From Cellulomonas uda (lineage in GTDB: Bacteria > Actinomycetota > Actinomycetes > Actinomycetales > Cellulomonadaceae): 64,000 nt of DNA. Location of the stretch: positions 1 to 64,000 of the forward strand of contig NZ_BJLP01000008.1 in NCBI RefSeq assembly GCF_006538705.1, in the 5' to 3' direction. The position numbers were made by a program, and so were the translations under genes. The notes under the pieces are model-generated. The model made no database searches, had not been told where the DNA came from, and saw only the letters and a program-made list of their open reading frames with translations. How positions within the stretch are numbered: position 1 is the stretch's first letter; every line of letters starts with the position of its first letter. Below are positions 33,608-42,299 of the stretch, one piece after another.

Positions 33608-34245
33608 CGGTTCCTCCCGGAATCGGGGTTCTCGTGGGTCTGCGGGGCAGGCCCGGCGGTGGCGTCGGGCTGCTCGGGCAGCAGCAGGCCGGGGGTGCGG
33701 GAGTCGGCCGGGCGCGGGCCGAGCGCCTCGAGCGCGGTGAGCGCGTCCTGCAGCTCGCGCACGGTGGGCAGCGGCGACGAGCGGCGGCGCAGCGTCCCGA
33801 GCACGCGGTCGCCGAGCAGCGCGCGCAGCGCGGGCGTGTCGTCGGCCGACGTCAGGTCCAGGCCGTGCCGGGCGAGCCGGACCGCGGCCACGTCCCGCAG
33901 CCGGCGCATGGCCCGCTCGCCCGCACGCCCGTCGCGGCCCGCCATCGACCACGCGAGGTCCTGCAGGTCACCGCGCGCACCCGCCTGCCGGCGGCGCAGC
34001 TCCGTGCCCCACTCCGGCTCGATGCCCACGGACAGCCGGCGGGCGACGACGACGAGCGCCGCGACGCCCACGGCCATGACCACCGACGACCACGTGTCCA
34101 TCCCCACCGCGTAGGCCACCGCCCCGCCCAGCACCAGGCCGAGCAGCACGCCCCACCAGCGGCGCAGCGCGGCCCGGGCGGTGACGGGCGGCGGCGCGGC
34201 GGTCTCGGGCGGGTCGGCCGGCCACGGGGTCCGGGCGGTGCTCAC
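33604..34245 (-). CDS. Membrane protein with two helices and a soluble C-terminus (DUF4129-operon)
   Basis: 213 residues from ATG at 34245. Two adjacent hydrophobic segments (about residues 32-48 and 54-70: WGVLLGLVLGGAVAYAVG, VVMAVGVAALVVVARRL) precede a soluble charged helical region (RRQAGARGDLQDLAWSMAGRDGRAGERAMRRLRDVAA) and a Pro-rich tail. It is overlapped on both sides by ATGA junctions. No catalytic motif is seen. Its likely role is a subunit of the MoxR/DUF58 machinery. Confidence 0.75.
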   Translation of the reverse strand: MSTARTPWPADPPETAAPPPVTARAALRRWWGVLLGLVLGGAVAYAVGMDTWSSVVMAVGVAALVVVARRLSVGIEPEWGTELRRRQAGARGDLQDLAWSMAGRDGRAGERAMRRLRDVAAVRLARHGLDLTSADDTPALRALLGDRVLGTLRRRSSPLPTVRELQDALTALEALGPRPADSRTPGLLLPEQPDATAGPAPQTHENPDSGRNR

Positions 34246-35048
34246 GCGCCCGCCTCGCCGTGCGCGTGCTCGTCGTGCGCGTGCTCGTCGTCATCGTGCT
34301 CGTCGTGCGCGTGCTCGTCGTCCGCGTGCTCGTCGTCCGCGTGCTCGTCGCGGCGGTGCCCGACGCCCGCACCGATCGCCTCGAGCGCGCCGCGTGCCCG
34401 CGTCACGTCGTCGGGCGTGATCTCGTGCTCCGAGAACCGCGCGGCCAGGTACAGCCCCAGCAGCGCACGGCTCGCGTCCGCGTCCGCCTGCGTCGCGTCG
34501 AGCAGCTCGAGCGTGAACTCCGTCGCGGTCTGCGCCGCCTCGCGCACCACGCCCGAGCCCTCGGCGGCGTCCTCGAGCGCGACCCATGCCGCGATCACCG
34601 CGTCACCGGGCGGCACGCGCCGGTCCAGCGCGTCACCCGCCGCCTCGACGCCCTCCGCGAGCGCGGGCCGCACCAGGTCCGCGATGTCGCCGAGCAGCAC
34701 GTCACCCGGGTCGCTGCGGTCGACGTCCGGCGGGCGGTTCGCGTTCATCCACCGACGCGCCGCCCGCGCGAGGTAGGCACCCAGCACCGCGAGCGCGACC
34801 AGCAGCAGCACGAAGAACCCGATCTTCAGCCACGTGGCCGTGTCGCCGGCCTGCTGCGCGCCGTCCAGCACCGCGTCGGGCGTCGACTCCGGCTCGGGGG
34901 TGCGGGTGGGCAGGTCGAGGCCGAGGTCGAGGCGGTAGTCGGGGCGCGTCGCGGGCCGCCACGGTCCGGCGAGCGCCGCGGCCAGCACCGCCACGGACAC
35001 GAGGCCGCCGGCGACGACCGCCACCCGCGTCGCGTCCTGACGTGCCAC
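34242..35048 (-). CDS. DUF4129-domain membrane protein with His/Asp/Glu-rich tail
   Basis: 268 residues from GTG at 35048. An N-terminal hydrophobic helix (VAVVAGGLVSVAVLAAALAG) and a second one at about residues 75-97 (WLKIGFFVLLLVALAVLGAYLA) flank an extracytoplasmic segment. The C-terminal half is the helical DUF4129-like region (PGDAVIAAWVALEDAAEGSG...EFTLELL). The last about 33 residues are a run of DEHADDEH/DEHAHDEH repeats, rich in His, Asp and Glu, that could bind divalent metal. The encoding DNA is a 12-18-bp microsatellite. First gene of the operon. Confidence 0.8.
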   Translation of the reverse strand: MARQDATRVAVVAGGLVSVAVLAAALAGPWRPATRPDYRLDLGLDLPTRTPEPESTPDAVLDGAQQAGDTATWLKIGFFVLLLVALAVLGAYLARAARRWMNANRPPDVDRSDPGDVLLGDIADLVRPALAEGVEAAGDALDRRVPPGDAVIAAWVALEDAAEGSGVVREAAQTATEFTLELLDATQADADASRALLGLYLAARFSEHEITPDDVTRARGALEAIGAGVGHRRDEHADDEHADDEHAHDEHDDDEHAHDEHAHGEAGA

Positions 35049-35288
35049 CGGGCTCCGATCGTCGTGCAGGTCTGTCGTCTCGCACACGTGCCGTGCGCCC
35101 GCACCACCGTACTGACCGGCCCGCCCGGTGGGGAGGACCGGCCCGCGCGCTGGGCGGTTCACCCCGGTGTGGGTCGCCCGCGTGCCGCAGGCCCGCGACC
35201 GGACCTGCGACCGGCTCTGCGACCGGACCTGCGGACCGCACCGCGGACGCGACGACGAGCGTGCGCACCGGCTGGGATGATGGGCGCC
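35049..35288. other. Divergent promoter region, DUF4129 operon / purB
   Basis: 240 bp with no gene. It includes a 12-bp tandem repeat (35194-35229) and a palindromic GACCGGCCCGCCCGG-type stretch. Both the leftward five-gene operon and purB must start here. The GTACTGA near 35110 is the only less GC-rich element. Confidence 0.5.
35194..35229. repeat. 12-bp tandem repeat upstream of purB
   Basis: Three copies of (C/T)GCGACCGG(A/C)(C/T)C at 35194, 35206 and 35218, then a decayed fourth. It lies 60-95 bases before the purB start. Confidence 0.8.
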
Positions 35289-36737
35289 ATGACCTCCGCC
35301 ACCCCGGCTCCCGCGCGCGTGAGCCTCGCCGACGTCACCCCCGCGATCGCGCTCGGCCCGCTCGACGGCCGCTACCGCCCCGCGGTCGCGCCGCTGGTCG
35401 ACCACCTGTCGGAGGCCGCGCTCAACCGGGCTCGCGTGCACGTCGAGGTCGAGTGGCTCATCCACCTGACGACGCACCGCGTGGTGCCCGGCGCGCCCGT
35501 GCTGAACGACGCGGAGCAGGCGTACCTGCGCGGCGTGGTGACGACGTTCGGGCCCGACGAGGTCGCCGAGCTCGCCGAGATCGAGCGCGTCACGGTGCAC
35601 GACGTGAAGGCGGTCGAGTACTTCCTCAAGCGGCGGCTCGAGGCCGCGCCCGGCGTGCTCGGCGAGACGGTGCTGCCGACGGTCGGCGAGCTGGTGCACT
35701 TCGCGTGCACCAGCGAGGACGTCAACAACCTGTCGTACGCGCTCATGGTGCGCGGTGCGGTGCAGGAGGTCTGGCTCCCGGCCGCGACCGCGCTGGCCGA
35801 CGAGGTCGCGGCGCTCGCGCGCGAGCACGCGGAGCAGCCCCTGCTGGCCCTCACCCACGGTCAGCCCGCGACGCCCACCACGCTCGGCAAGGAGCTCGCG
35901 GTGCTCGCGCACCGCCTGCGCCGCCAGCTGCGCCGCATCGGCGCCGACGAGTTCCTCGGCAAGATCAACGGCGCGACGGGCACGTACGGGGCGCACGTGG
36001 TCGCCGTGCCGGGCGCCGACTGGCAGGAGGTCTCGCGCACGTTCGTCGAGCACCTGGGCCTGACGTGGAACCCGCTGACCACGCAGATCGAGTCGCACGA
36101 CTGGCAGGCCGAGCTGTACGCCGACGTCGCGCGCTTCAACCGCGTGCTGCACAACCTGGCGACCGACGTGTGGACGTACATCTCTCGCGGGGTGTTCATC
36201 CAGATCCCCGTGGCGGGTGCGACCGGCTCGTCGACCATGCCGCACAAGGTCAACCCGATCCGGTTCGAGAACGCCGAGGCCAACCTCGAGATCTCGTCGG
36301 CCCTGCTCGACACGCTCGCCTCGACCCTGGTCACGTCGCGCCTGCAGCGGGACCTGACGGACTCGACCACGCAGCGCAACATCGGCCCCGCCTTCGGGCA
36401 CAGCCTGCTGGCGATCGACAACGTCCGACGTGGCCTGCGCGCCCTGTCGGTGGACGCGGCGCTGCTCGAGCGTGAGCTCGACCAGAACTGGGAGGTGCTC
36501 GGCGAGCCCGTGCAGTCCGCGATGCGCGCGGCGTCGGTCGCGGGCGTCACCGGCATGGAGAACCCGTACGAGCGGCTCAAGGAGCTCACGCGCGGGCGCC
36601 GGCTCACGGCCGACGACATGCGCGAGTTCATCGGCGGCCTGGGGCTGCCCGCGGACGTGGCCGAGCGGCTCGCGCGGCTCACGCCGGGCACGTACACGGG
36701 GCTCGCCGCGGCGCTCGTCGCGCACCTCGACGACTGA
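35289..36737 (+). CDS. purB: Adenylosuccinate lyase
   Basis: 482 residues from ATG at 35289. It is of the fumarase/aspartase superfamily. The signature loop is GSSTMPHKVNPIRFENAE with the catalytic Ser (about residue 318). HGQPATPTTLGKE carries the catalytic His region, and FACTSEDVNNLSYAL is the substrate-binding block. It cleaves SAICAR and adenylosuccinate in purine synthesis. The presence of the EVEWLIHLTTHR N-terminus places it with the E. coli-like long form. It is single, with a GC-rich hairpin just after the stop. Confidence 0.95.
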   Translation: MTSATPAPARVSLADVTPAIALGPLDGRYRPAVAPLVDHLSEAALNRARVHVEVEWLIHLTTHRVVPGAPVLNDAEQAYLRGVVTTFGPDEVAELAEIERVTVHDVKAVEYFLKRRLEAAPGVLGETVLPTVGELVHFACTSEDVNNLSYALMVRGAVQEVWLPAATALADEVAALAREHAEQPLLALTHGQPATPTTLGKELAVLAHRLRRQLRRIGADEFLGKINGATGTYGAHVVAVPGADWQEVSRTFVEHLGLTWNPLTTQIESHDWQAELYADVARFNRVLHNLATDVWTYISRGVFIQIPVAGATGSSTMPHKVNPIRFENAEANLEISSALLDTLASTLVTSRLQRDLTDSTTQRNIGPAFGHSLLAIDNVRRGLRALSVDAALLERELDQNWEVLGEPVQSAMRAASVAGVTGMENPYERLKELTRGRRLTADDMREFIGGLGLPADVAERLARLTPGTYTGLAAALVAHLDD

Positions 36738-36744
36738 CCCGTCG

Positions 36745-36767
36745 CCCGGCCGGCACACGCGGCCGGG
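36745..36767 (+). terminator. Hairpin after purB
   Basis: CCCGGCCG (36745-36752), loop GCACACG, CGGCCGGG (36760-36767). A perfect 8-bp stem that starts 8 bases past the purB stop. Confidence 0.6.
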
Positions 36768-36991
36768 GCACGGCGGTCCGATGTGTGGCGGATTGTGGTG
36801 ATCGTCACACTTTCGGGGAACGAAACGGTTGCGCGCATGGTCGGCTACCACTTCCGGGTGGCACGACCTGGACATGTGATCGGATTCCTTGCAGAATCGG
36901 GCCCGATCCGTCCGAATTACCCGTTCTGCGGCCCGGTCCGACCGGGCTCTGACGGGCACCGTCATCCCCCCAGTCGGTAGGCGAGGCCGCC

Positions 36992-37861
36992 ATGACCCTC
37001 ATGCAGAAGGCGATCACACCCGCGCTCTCTCGGGCTCACCTCGAGGACGGCTACGACCGCATGGCCGGGTACGTCGTGCGTGCCGAGGACGTCGCGTTCG
37101 CGACGACGCCCGCGCAGCTCTTCGAGGTCCACGGCCTCGGCTACCCCGGCTCGCCGTTCCGCCCGGACGCGCACTACATCGACCTGCTCCGCTTCGAGTC
37201 CGGCCCCCAGCTGCAGTACCGCGACGTCCCCGGGTACATCGTGCCGCTGTGGTGGCTGCGCCACTCGCGCGTCACCCCCGGCGCCGAGCTCGTCCGCGTG
37301 TTCGCCGACGGCTCCGCGACGCTGCTCGCCCGCTACGGCGACGTCGGGACCGGCTGGTCCGCCACGCACCTGGGCCACCGGCCCGCGCTCGCGTCGCTGT
37401 CCCGCTGCGTCGGCCCCGTCGCCAAGTGGCACAGCGCCTACCTCGAGGCCGACGTGGTCGACGGCGGGCAGACCGTGGTCCTCGCGCTCGCCAACCCGCC
37501 GCTCGCCGAGACCGGCTTCCACCAGGCGCCGTCCGGCCGCTGGTTCCGCCGCGTCCCGCGCGAGGACGTCTCCGAGCTGTTCGAGCTCGACCTCACCGCG
37601 CGCTGGAACGGGCTCGCCGTGCGCGTCGTCGACCAGTGGCAGGACGCGCAGCGGTACGTCGTCGCGCGCATCTCGCACCTCGGCGACGACCTCGACCACG
37701 CCGAGCACCTGCGGCTCGACCGCGTCGAGGCCGGCGTCTACGAGGCCGTGGTCTACGCCGCCGAGCTGACCGACATCCAGACCAACCAGGTCGTGCCCCA
37801 CACCTGGTCGCCCGGGCCGTCCCGCGCGCTGCGCCGCCCGGTCACCACGCAGTCCTACTGA
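36992..37861 (+). CDS. Conserved hypothetical protein
   Basis: 289 residues from ATG at 36992. I recognise no family. The protein is soluble, Trp/Tyr/His-rich and beta-leaning, with blocks such as PGYIVPLWWLRHSRVTPGAEL and GTGWSATHLGHRPALASL. The C-terminal third is VEAGVYEAVVYAAELTDIQ. No Cys cluster or catalytic signature stands out. The upstream region is much less GC-rich than the genome (near 36790-36920), so a strong or regulated promoter is likely. A 13-bp-stem terminator follows, so it is a single-gene unit with its own control. Confidence 0.75.
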   Translation: MTLMQKAITPALSRAHLEDGYDRMAGYVVRAEDVAFATTPAQLFEVHGLGYPGSPFRPDAHYIDLLRFESGPQLQYRDVPGYIVPLWWLRHSRVTPGAELVRVFADGSATLLARYGDVGTGWSATHLGHRPALASLSRCVGPVAKWHSAYLEADVVDGGQTVVLALANPPLAETGFHQAPSGRWFRRVPREDVSELFELDLTARWNGLAVRVVDQWQDAQRYVVARISHLGDDLDHAEHLRLDRVEAGVYEAVVYAAELTDIQTNQVVPHTWSPGPSRALRRPVTTQSY

Positions 37862-37991
37862 CCCGGCCCGGCACCGAGCAGTTCCAGGAGACCGGTCGAG
37901 CCGGAGCGGTCGAGCCAGACCGGTCCCGCCAGAGCAGTCCCACCGGGCTGACCGGCTCGCGGCACCCTTCCCCGCCCGAGCCACCGCCACA

Positions 37992-38021
37992 GAACGGCCG
38001 TCCCCCGCGGGACGGCCGTTC
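37992..38021 (+). terminator. Perfect 13-bp-stem terminator hairpin
   Basis: GAACGGCCGTCCC (37992-38004), loop CCGC, GGGACGGCCGTTC (38009-38021). It is the strongest simple hairpin in the window, 130 bases past the stop at 37861. It probably ends transcription of the hypothetical gene. Confidence 0.75.
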
Positions 38022-38040
38022 GCACGTCTGCTCCTCCCGC

Positions 38041-38170
38041 TGACACCGCCCTTCCTCCGGCTCTGCGCCACCACACCCAGCGCAACCGCAGGGTCGACGT
38101 CCCACCACCCGCCGAGACCGCGGTTGCTCCGGGTACGAGCCGCCGAAGCCGGAGGAGACGCGGGGTCGGC
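38041..38170. repeat. Paired hairpin repeat, pair 7
   Basis: Units at 38041-38098 and 38113-38170, offset 72 bp. The loop of the first unit (CTCTGCGCCACCACAC) reads as the reverse complement of the common GTATGGCGCAGCAGAG loop, so the two units of this pair lie in opposite orientation. Confidence 0.82.
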
Positions 38171-38175
38171 GGAAA

Positions 38176-38226
38176 GGGGACGGGGGTCAGACGGGGACGG
38201 GGGTCAGGCGGGGACGGGGGTCAGGC
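38176..38226. repeat. 17-bp tandem array at the end of hemA
   Basis: Three copies of GGGGACGGGGGTCAGRC/GC-type 17-mers (38176, 38193, 38210) plus a partial fourth that encodes the last hemA codons. The hemA stop (TCA at 38221-38223 on this strand) lies inside the third copy. Confidence 0.85.
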
Positions 38227-39477
38227 GGGGACGGGGACCTGCGGGGGGCTGATCGCCGCGAGCTCGGCGAGGGCGGCCGCGTAGGCGGCCGTGTCCCCGG
38301 CGCGCGCGGCCTCGCGGGCACGAACCGTCGGGCCGTGCAGCGCGGCGCGGGTGCGTCGGCGCAGAGCCCGGGCCGTGCGCTCGTCGCGCTGGTCGTCGGC
38401 CAGCGCGGACAGGGCCGCCTCCAGCCCGCCGAGGACGCGCGACCGCTCCGCGAGCACGGCGGGGTTCCACTCGCGCACGCGGCGCTCGGCCTCGTACGCG
38501 GCCGCGGCCTTCCCGACGAGCTCGCGTGCCTCGAGCACGGCACCGTGCTCGGCGGGCGCGTGCTCGGCGACGGTGGTCAGCGACACGAGGCGGACACCGG
38601 GCAGCTCCCGCACGCCCGGGTCGACGTCGTGGCGCAGCGCGAGGTCCACGACCGTGAGCGGGTGCGACGTCGCGGAGCGGGCCTCGGCGAGCGCGTCGAC
38701 CGTGAGGACGGCGCCGGCCGCACCGGAGCACGCGACCACCAGGTCGACGCAGGCGAGCTCGGCGGCCAGGTCGGCACCCGCGGGCACGGCCGTGACACCG
38801 CGTGCGGACGCGAACGTCGTCGCGCGGCCGCTCGGGGAGTAGACGCGCACGTCGCGGCAGCCGCGGGCCTTGAGCGCGGCGAGCGACGCGCCCGCGTACG
38901 AGCCGGTGCCGATGAGCACGCACCGCACCTGCGGCCACGCGACCAGGTCGCGCTCGGCGATGTCCAGCGCGACGCCGACGACGGACCGGCCGGCCGCGCC
39001 GAGCCCGGTGCGGCCCTCGACCTTGCGCGAGACGCGGGACGCCGCCTGGAACAGGCTCTCGAGCGCGCTCGTCGTCGTGCCGTCCTTGCGGGCTGTCGTG
39101 AGCGCGCGGCGCACCTGCCCGGCGATCTCGCGCTCCCCGACGACCATCGACTCGAGCCCGCTCGCGACCGCGAACAGGTGCGCGGCCGAGTCGGTGCCCG
39201 TGTGCACGGCGAGGTGCTCGGCGACGCGCGTCGGGTCGTAGCCCGAGCGGGCGGCCACGGTCGCGGCGACCGCGGCACGGGCCTCGGGTGCGTGCTCGGC
39301 GTCGGCGACGTCGAGGTACAGCTCGAAGCGGTTGCACGTCGCGAGCACGACGGCACCGGCGATCGAGGGCGACGCGCCGACGAGCTCGCGGCCCACGGCG
39401 TGCACGTCCGAGGAGAGACGCTCGAGCACCCCGAGGTCGAGATCGCGGTGCGACGCGACGAGGGAGAGCAGCACCAC
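38221..39477 (-). CDS. hemA: Glutamyl-tRNA reductase
   Basis: 418 residues from ATG at 39477. The active-site Cys48 is in [11 protein letters not shown]. The conserved [30 protein letters not shown] and NADPH-binding [10 protein letters not shown] blocks follow, then the dimerisation helix. It reduces glutamyl-tRNA to glutamate-1-semialdehyde, the first step of C5 heme synthesis. It is divergent from hemE with only 57 bp between starts, so both are probably co-regulated. It ends inside a 17-bp tandem array. Confidence 0.95.
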   Translation of the reverse strand: MVLLSLVASHRDLDLGVLERLSSDVHAVGRELVGASPSIAGAVVLATCNRFELYLDVADAEHAPEARAAVAATVAARSGYDPTRVAEHLAVHTGTDSAAHLFAVASGLESMVVGEREIAGQVRRALTTARKDGTTTSALESLFQAASRVSRKVEGRTGLGAAGRSVVGVALDIAERDLVAWPQVRCVLIGTGSYAGASLAALKARGCRDVRVYSPSGRATTFASARGVTAVPAGADLAAELACVDLVVACSGAAGAVLTVDALAEARSATSHPLTVVDLALRHDVDPGVRELPGVRLVSLTTVAEHAPAEHGAVLEARELVGKAAAAYEAERRVREWNPAVLAERSRVLGGLEAALSALADDQRDERTARALRRRTRAALHGPTVRAREAARAGDTAAYAAALAELAAISPPQVPVPA

Positions 39478-39534
39478 GCGCCCGATTCAACCACCCGTCC
39501 GACGGTGCCCGGAAATGTCAGGCACAATCGACCT
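39478..39534. promoter_or_regulatory. hemA/hemE divergent promoter
   Basis: 57 bp shared by two divergent heme genes. CACAAT (39523-39528) is a -10-like element whose predicted start falls on the hemE GTG at 39535, so the hemE mRNA is probably leaderless. An ATGTCAGG block (39515-39522) overlaps it. Confidence 0.5.
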
Positions 39535-40593
39535 GTGCTTTCTGCTGGTCATCCGCTCGTCGACGGGCGTACGTCACATTCCTCCCTCGTCCGCGCGTAT
39601 TCGAAAGAGCGTCCCGAGCGCCTTCCGGTGTGGTTCATGCGCCAGGCCGGTCGCTCGCTGCCCGAGTACCGCGCGCTGCGGGTGGGCACCGCGATGCTCG
39701 ACGCGTGCCTCGACCCGGCACTCGCGTCCGAGATCACGCTGCAGCCCGTGCGGCGGCACGGCGTGGACGCGGCGATCTTCTTCTCGGACATCGTGGTGCC
39801 GCTGCGGCTCGCGGGCGTCGACGTCGAGATCAAGCCGGGAGTCGGGCCGGTCATGGGTGCGCCGGTGCGCACCGCGGACGACGTCGCACGGCTCGCGGAG
39901 CTGACGCTGTCCGACGAGGCGCTCGCGCCCGTCACCGAGGGCGTGGCGCGCACGGTCGCCGAGCTCGGGAGCACGCCGCTCATCGGCTTCGCGGGGGCGC
40001 CGTTCACGCTCGCCGCGTACCTGGTCGAGGGCGGGCCGTCGCGCGACCACCTGGCGGCCCGCGGGCTCATGCACTCCGACCCGTCGACGTGGCGCGCGCT
40101 CATGACGTGGGCCGCGGACGTCACGGGCGCGTTCCTGCGGGCCCAGGTGCTCGCGGGGGCGTCCGCCGCGCAGCTGTTCGACTCGTGGGCGGGCGCGCTG
40201 TCGCTCGCTGACTACACGGGGCACGTCGCACCCTCGTCGGAGCGCGCGCTGGACGCGGTGCGGGACCTGGGCGTGCGCACCGTGCACTTCGGCACCGGGA
40301 CGGGCGAGCTGCTCGCGGCGATGCGCGACGTGGGTGCGGACGTCGTCGGCGTGGACTACCGGATCCCGCTCGACGAGGCCTCGCGCCGGCTGGGCGGCAC
40401 CACGCCGTTGCAGGGCAACATCGACCCCGCGCTGCTCGCGGCGCCGTGGCCGGTGCTCGAGGCGCACGTCCGTGACGTCGTCCAGCGCGGCCGGTCGGCC
40501 CCCGCGCACGTGGTGAACCTCGGGCACGGCGTGCCGCCGAGCACGGACCCGGCGGTGCTCACGCGCGTCGTCGAGCTGGTCCACTCGCTGTGA
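39535..40593 (+). CDS. hemE: Uroporphyrinogen decarboxylase
   Basis: 352 residues from GTG at 39535. Substrate-cleft signature [16 protein letters not shown] is near residue 28. The catalytic Asp is in [11 protein letters not shown]-like [16 protein letters not shown], and [16 protein letters not shown] and QLFDSWAG follow. It decarboxylates uroporphyrinogen III to coproporphyrinogen III. It overlaps hemY by GTGA. No ribosome site is visible, consistent with a leaderless transcript. Confidence 0.94.
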   Translation: MLSAGHPLVDGRTSHSSLVRAYSKERPERLPVWFMRQAGRSLPEYRALRVGTAMLDACLDPALASEITLQPVRRHGVDAAIFFSDIVVPLRLAGVDVEIKPGVGPVMGAPVRTADDVARLAELTLSDEALAPVTEGVARTVAELGSTPLIGFAGAPFTLAAYLVEGGPSRDHLAARGLMHSDPSTWRALMTWAADVTGAFLRAQVLAGASAAQLFDSWAGALSLADYTGHVAPSSERALDAVRDLGVRTVHFGTGTGELLAAMRDVGADVVGVDYRIPLDEASRRLGGTTPLQGNIDPALLAAPWPVLEAHVRDVVQRGRSAPAHVVNLGHGVPPSTDPAVLTRVVELVHSL

Positions 40594-42065
40594 CCGCCGC
40601 CGCCGAGGGTCCGGGGACCGAGCGCGCCGACGAGCGCTGGGACGCCGTGGTCGTCGGCGGTGGGGTCGCGGGTCTGGTGGCGGCGCGTGAGCTGGTGCGC
40701 GGCGGGCTGAGGCCGCTCGTCGTCGAGGGCCGCGACGCGGTCGGCGGCGCGGTGCGCGGGCACGTCGTCGCCGGTCTCGAGCTCGACGCGGGCGCGGAGT
40801 CGTTCGCGACCCGCGGGGGCACGGTCGCCGCGTACCTGGCCGAGCTGGGGATCGCGGACCGCGTGGTCGCGCCGAGCGGGCTCGGCTCGTGGGTGCACCT
40901 GCCGTCGGGCGACGGCCCGCTGCCGCAGACGGGCCTGCTCGGCATCCCGTCGCAGCCGTGGGCGCCGGACGTGCGGCGCACGCTCGGGGTGCTCGGCGCG
41001 GCGCGCGCGGCGCTCGACCTGGTCCTGCCGGCGCGCGTGGGTGCGGGGGCGACGACGCTCGGCGCGCTCGTGCGGGCGCGCATGGGGGCACGTGTGGTGG
41101 ACCGGCTGGTACGGCCCGTCGTGGGCGGCGTGCACGCGGCGGAGCCCGACGAGCTCGCGGTGGACGCGGTCGCGCCCGGGCTGCCCGGCGCGCTGGAGAC
41201 GTCACGGTCGCTCGCGCGCGCGGTGCGCTCGCTGCGTGCCGCGGCGCCCGCGGGCTCGGCGGTGCAGGGGCTCGACGGCGGTGTGCACGTGCTCGTCGAC
41301 ACACTCGCCGCGCAGGTCACGCAGGGTGGCGGCACGATCCGCACGCGGACGCGGGCGACGGGCGCACGCCCGGCCGACGACGAGCCCGGCACGGTGGTGG
41401 TGACGCTCGGCGACGGCAGCAGCGTGCGGACCGGACGGCTCGTCGTCGCGGGCCCGCAGGTCGAGCTGCTCACGCACGTGCTGGACCTCGGCGACGTCGC
41501 GCTGGACGAGGGTGCGGACGTGCGGCTCGTGACGCTCGTGCTCGACGCCCCGGCGCTCGACGCCGCGCCGCGCGGCACGGGCGTGCTCGTCGCGCGCGAG
41601 GCGGACGACGTGCGCGCGAAGGCGCTGACGCACGCGACGGCGAAGTGGCCGTGGCTGGCCGGGCGCGCGCCCGCCGGACGGCACGTCGTGCGCCTGTCGT
41701 ACGGCCGGGCCGACGAGTCGGACCCGGCCGAGGGCGCGGGCCGCGCTGCCGGACGCGCCGGGCTCGGCGACACCGACGCGCTCGTCGCTCAGGCGCTCGT
41801 GGACGCGTCGGTCCTGCTGGGGGTGCCGGTGCGCGACGAGCAGGTGGTGGCGTCGGCGGTGGTGCGCTGGACGCAGGCGCTCCCGCGGCCGAGCGCGCGC
41901 CACCGCGAGGCGGTCGCGGCCGTGCGGGCTGCGCTGGACGCGCCGCGGACTGACGGCGCCCGGGTGGTGGCGTGCGGGGCGTGGCTCGCGGGCAACGGGC
42001 TCGCGTCGGTGATCCCGGACGCGGTCGCGGCGGGCCGCCGAGCACTGGGGTCGCTGCCGCACTGA
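40590..42065 (+). CDS. hemY: FAD-dependent protoporphyrinogen/coproporphyrinogen oxidase
   Basis: 491 residues from GTG at 40590. The dinucleotide-binding motif [20 protein letters not shown] is at residues about 20-40 and a C-terminal FAD block ([24 protein letters not shown]) closes the protein. It is the HemY/CgoX type. In actinobacteria using the coproporphyrin-dependent route, this enzyme oxidises coproporphyrinogen III to coproporphyrin III. The ferrochelatase and HemQ genes needed next are not in the window. Confidence 0.9.
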   Translation: MTAAAEGPGTERADERWDAVVVGGGVAGLVAARELVRGGLRPLVVEGRDAVGGAVRGHVVAGLELDAGAESFATRGGTVAAYLAELGIADRVVAPSGLGSWVHLPSGDGPLPQTGLLGIPSQPWAPDVRRTLGVLGAARAALDLVLPARVGAGATTLGALVRARMGARVVDRLVRPVVGGVHAAEPDELAVDAVAPGLPGALETSRSLARAVRSLRAAAPAGSAVQGLDGGVHVLVDTLAAQVTQGGGTIRTRTRATGARPADDEPGTVVVTLGDGSSVRTGRLVVAGPQVELLTHVLDLGDVALDEGADVRLVTLVLDAPALDAAPRGTGVLVAREADDVRAKALTHATAKWPWLAGRAPAGRHVVRLSYGRADESDPAEGAGRAAGRAGLGDTDALVAQALVDASVLLGVPVRDEQVVASAVVRWTQALPRPSARHREAVAAVRAALDAPRTDGARVVACGAWLAGNGLASVIPDAVAAGRRALGSLPH

Positions 42066-42299
42066 CGTCCCCGGACGCTGCCGTGCGGGGCGATGTCACG
42101 GTCGTCGCCTGTGGCATTGTTCTGACACTTTGTCGGGTCCACGTCACACATTTCTCCGTGGCTCCCGGTGAGGGCGTCCTGACAATTCCTGGTGAGCGCG
42201 CGAAAATGCACGACGCGCCATTTTCTGACACTCCGTCATCACGCCCGGACGAGCGCTCGGATTTCGACATCCGCGCGCACGACGGGGGACACTGCTGGC
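42066..42299. promoter_or_regulatory. hemY-hemC intergenic region with a repeated TTCTGACACT motif
   Basis: 234 bp with unusually low GC for this genome. TTCTGACACTTTGTC (42120-42134) and TTCTGACACTCCGTC (42223-42237) match at 13 of 15 positions, 103 bp apart. Further TGTCA/TGACA half-sites lie near 42094 and 42180. The hemC ATG at 42300 has no clear ribosome site, so its mRNA may be leaderless. The doubled motif is a good candidate operator for the hemC-D-B-L operon. Confidence 0.5.

Larger units (their letters stand above)
37862..38220. other. Intergenic stretch after the hypothetical gene
   Basis: 359 bp between convergent genes: a perfect terminator hairpin (37992-38021), hairpin-repeat pair 7 (38041-38170) and a 17-bp tandem array (38176-38226) that runs into the hemA stop. 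No gene. Confidence 0.75.
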
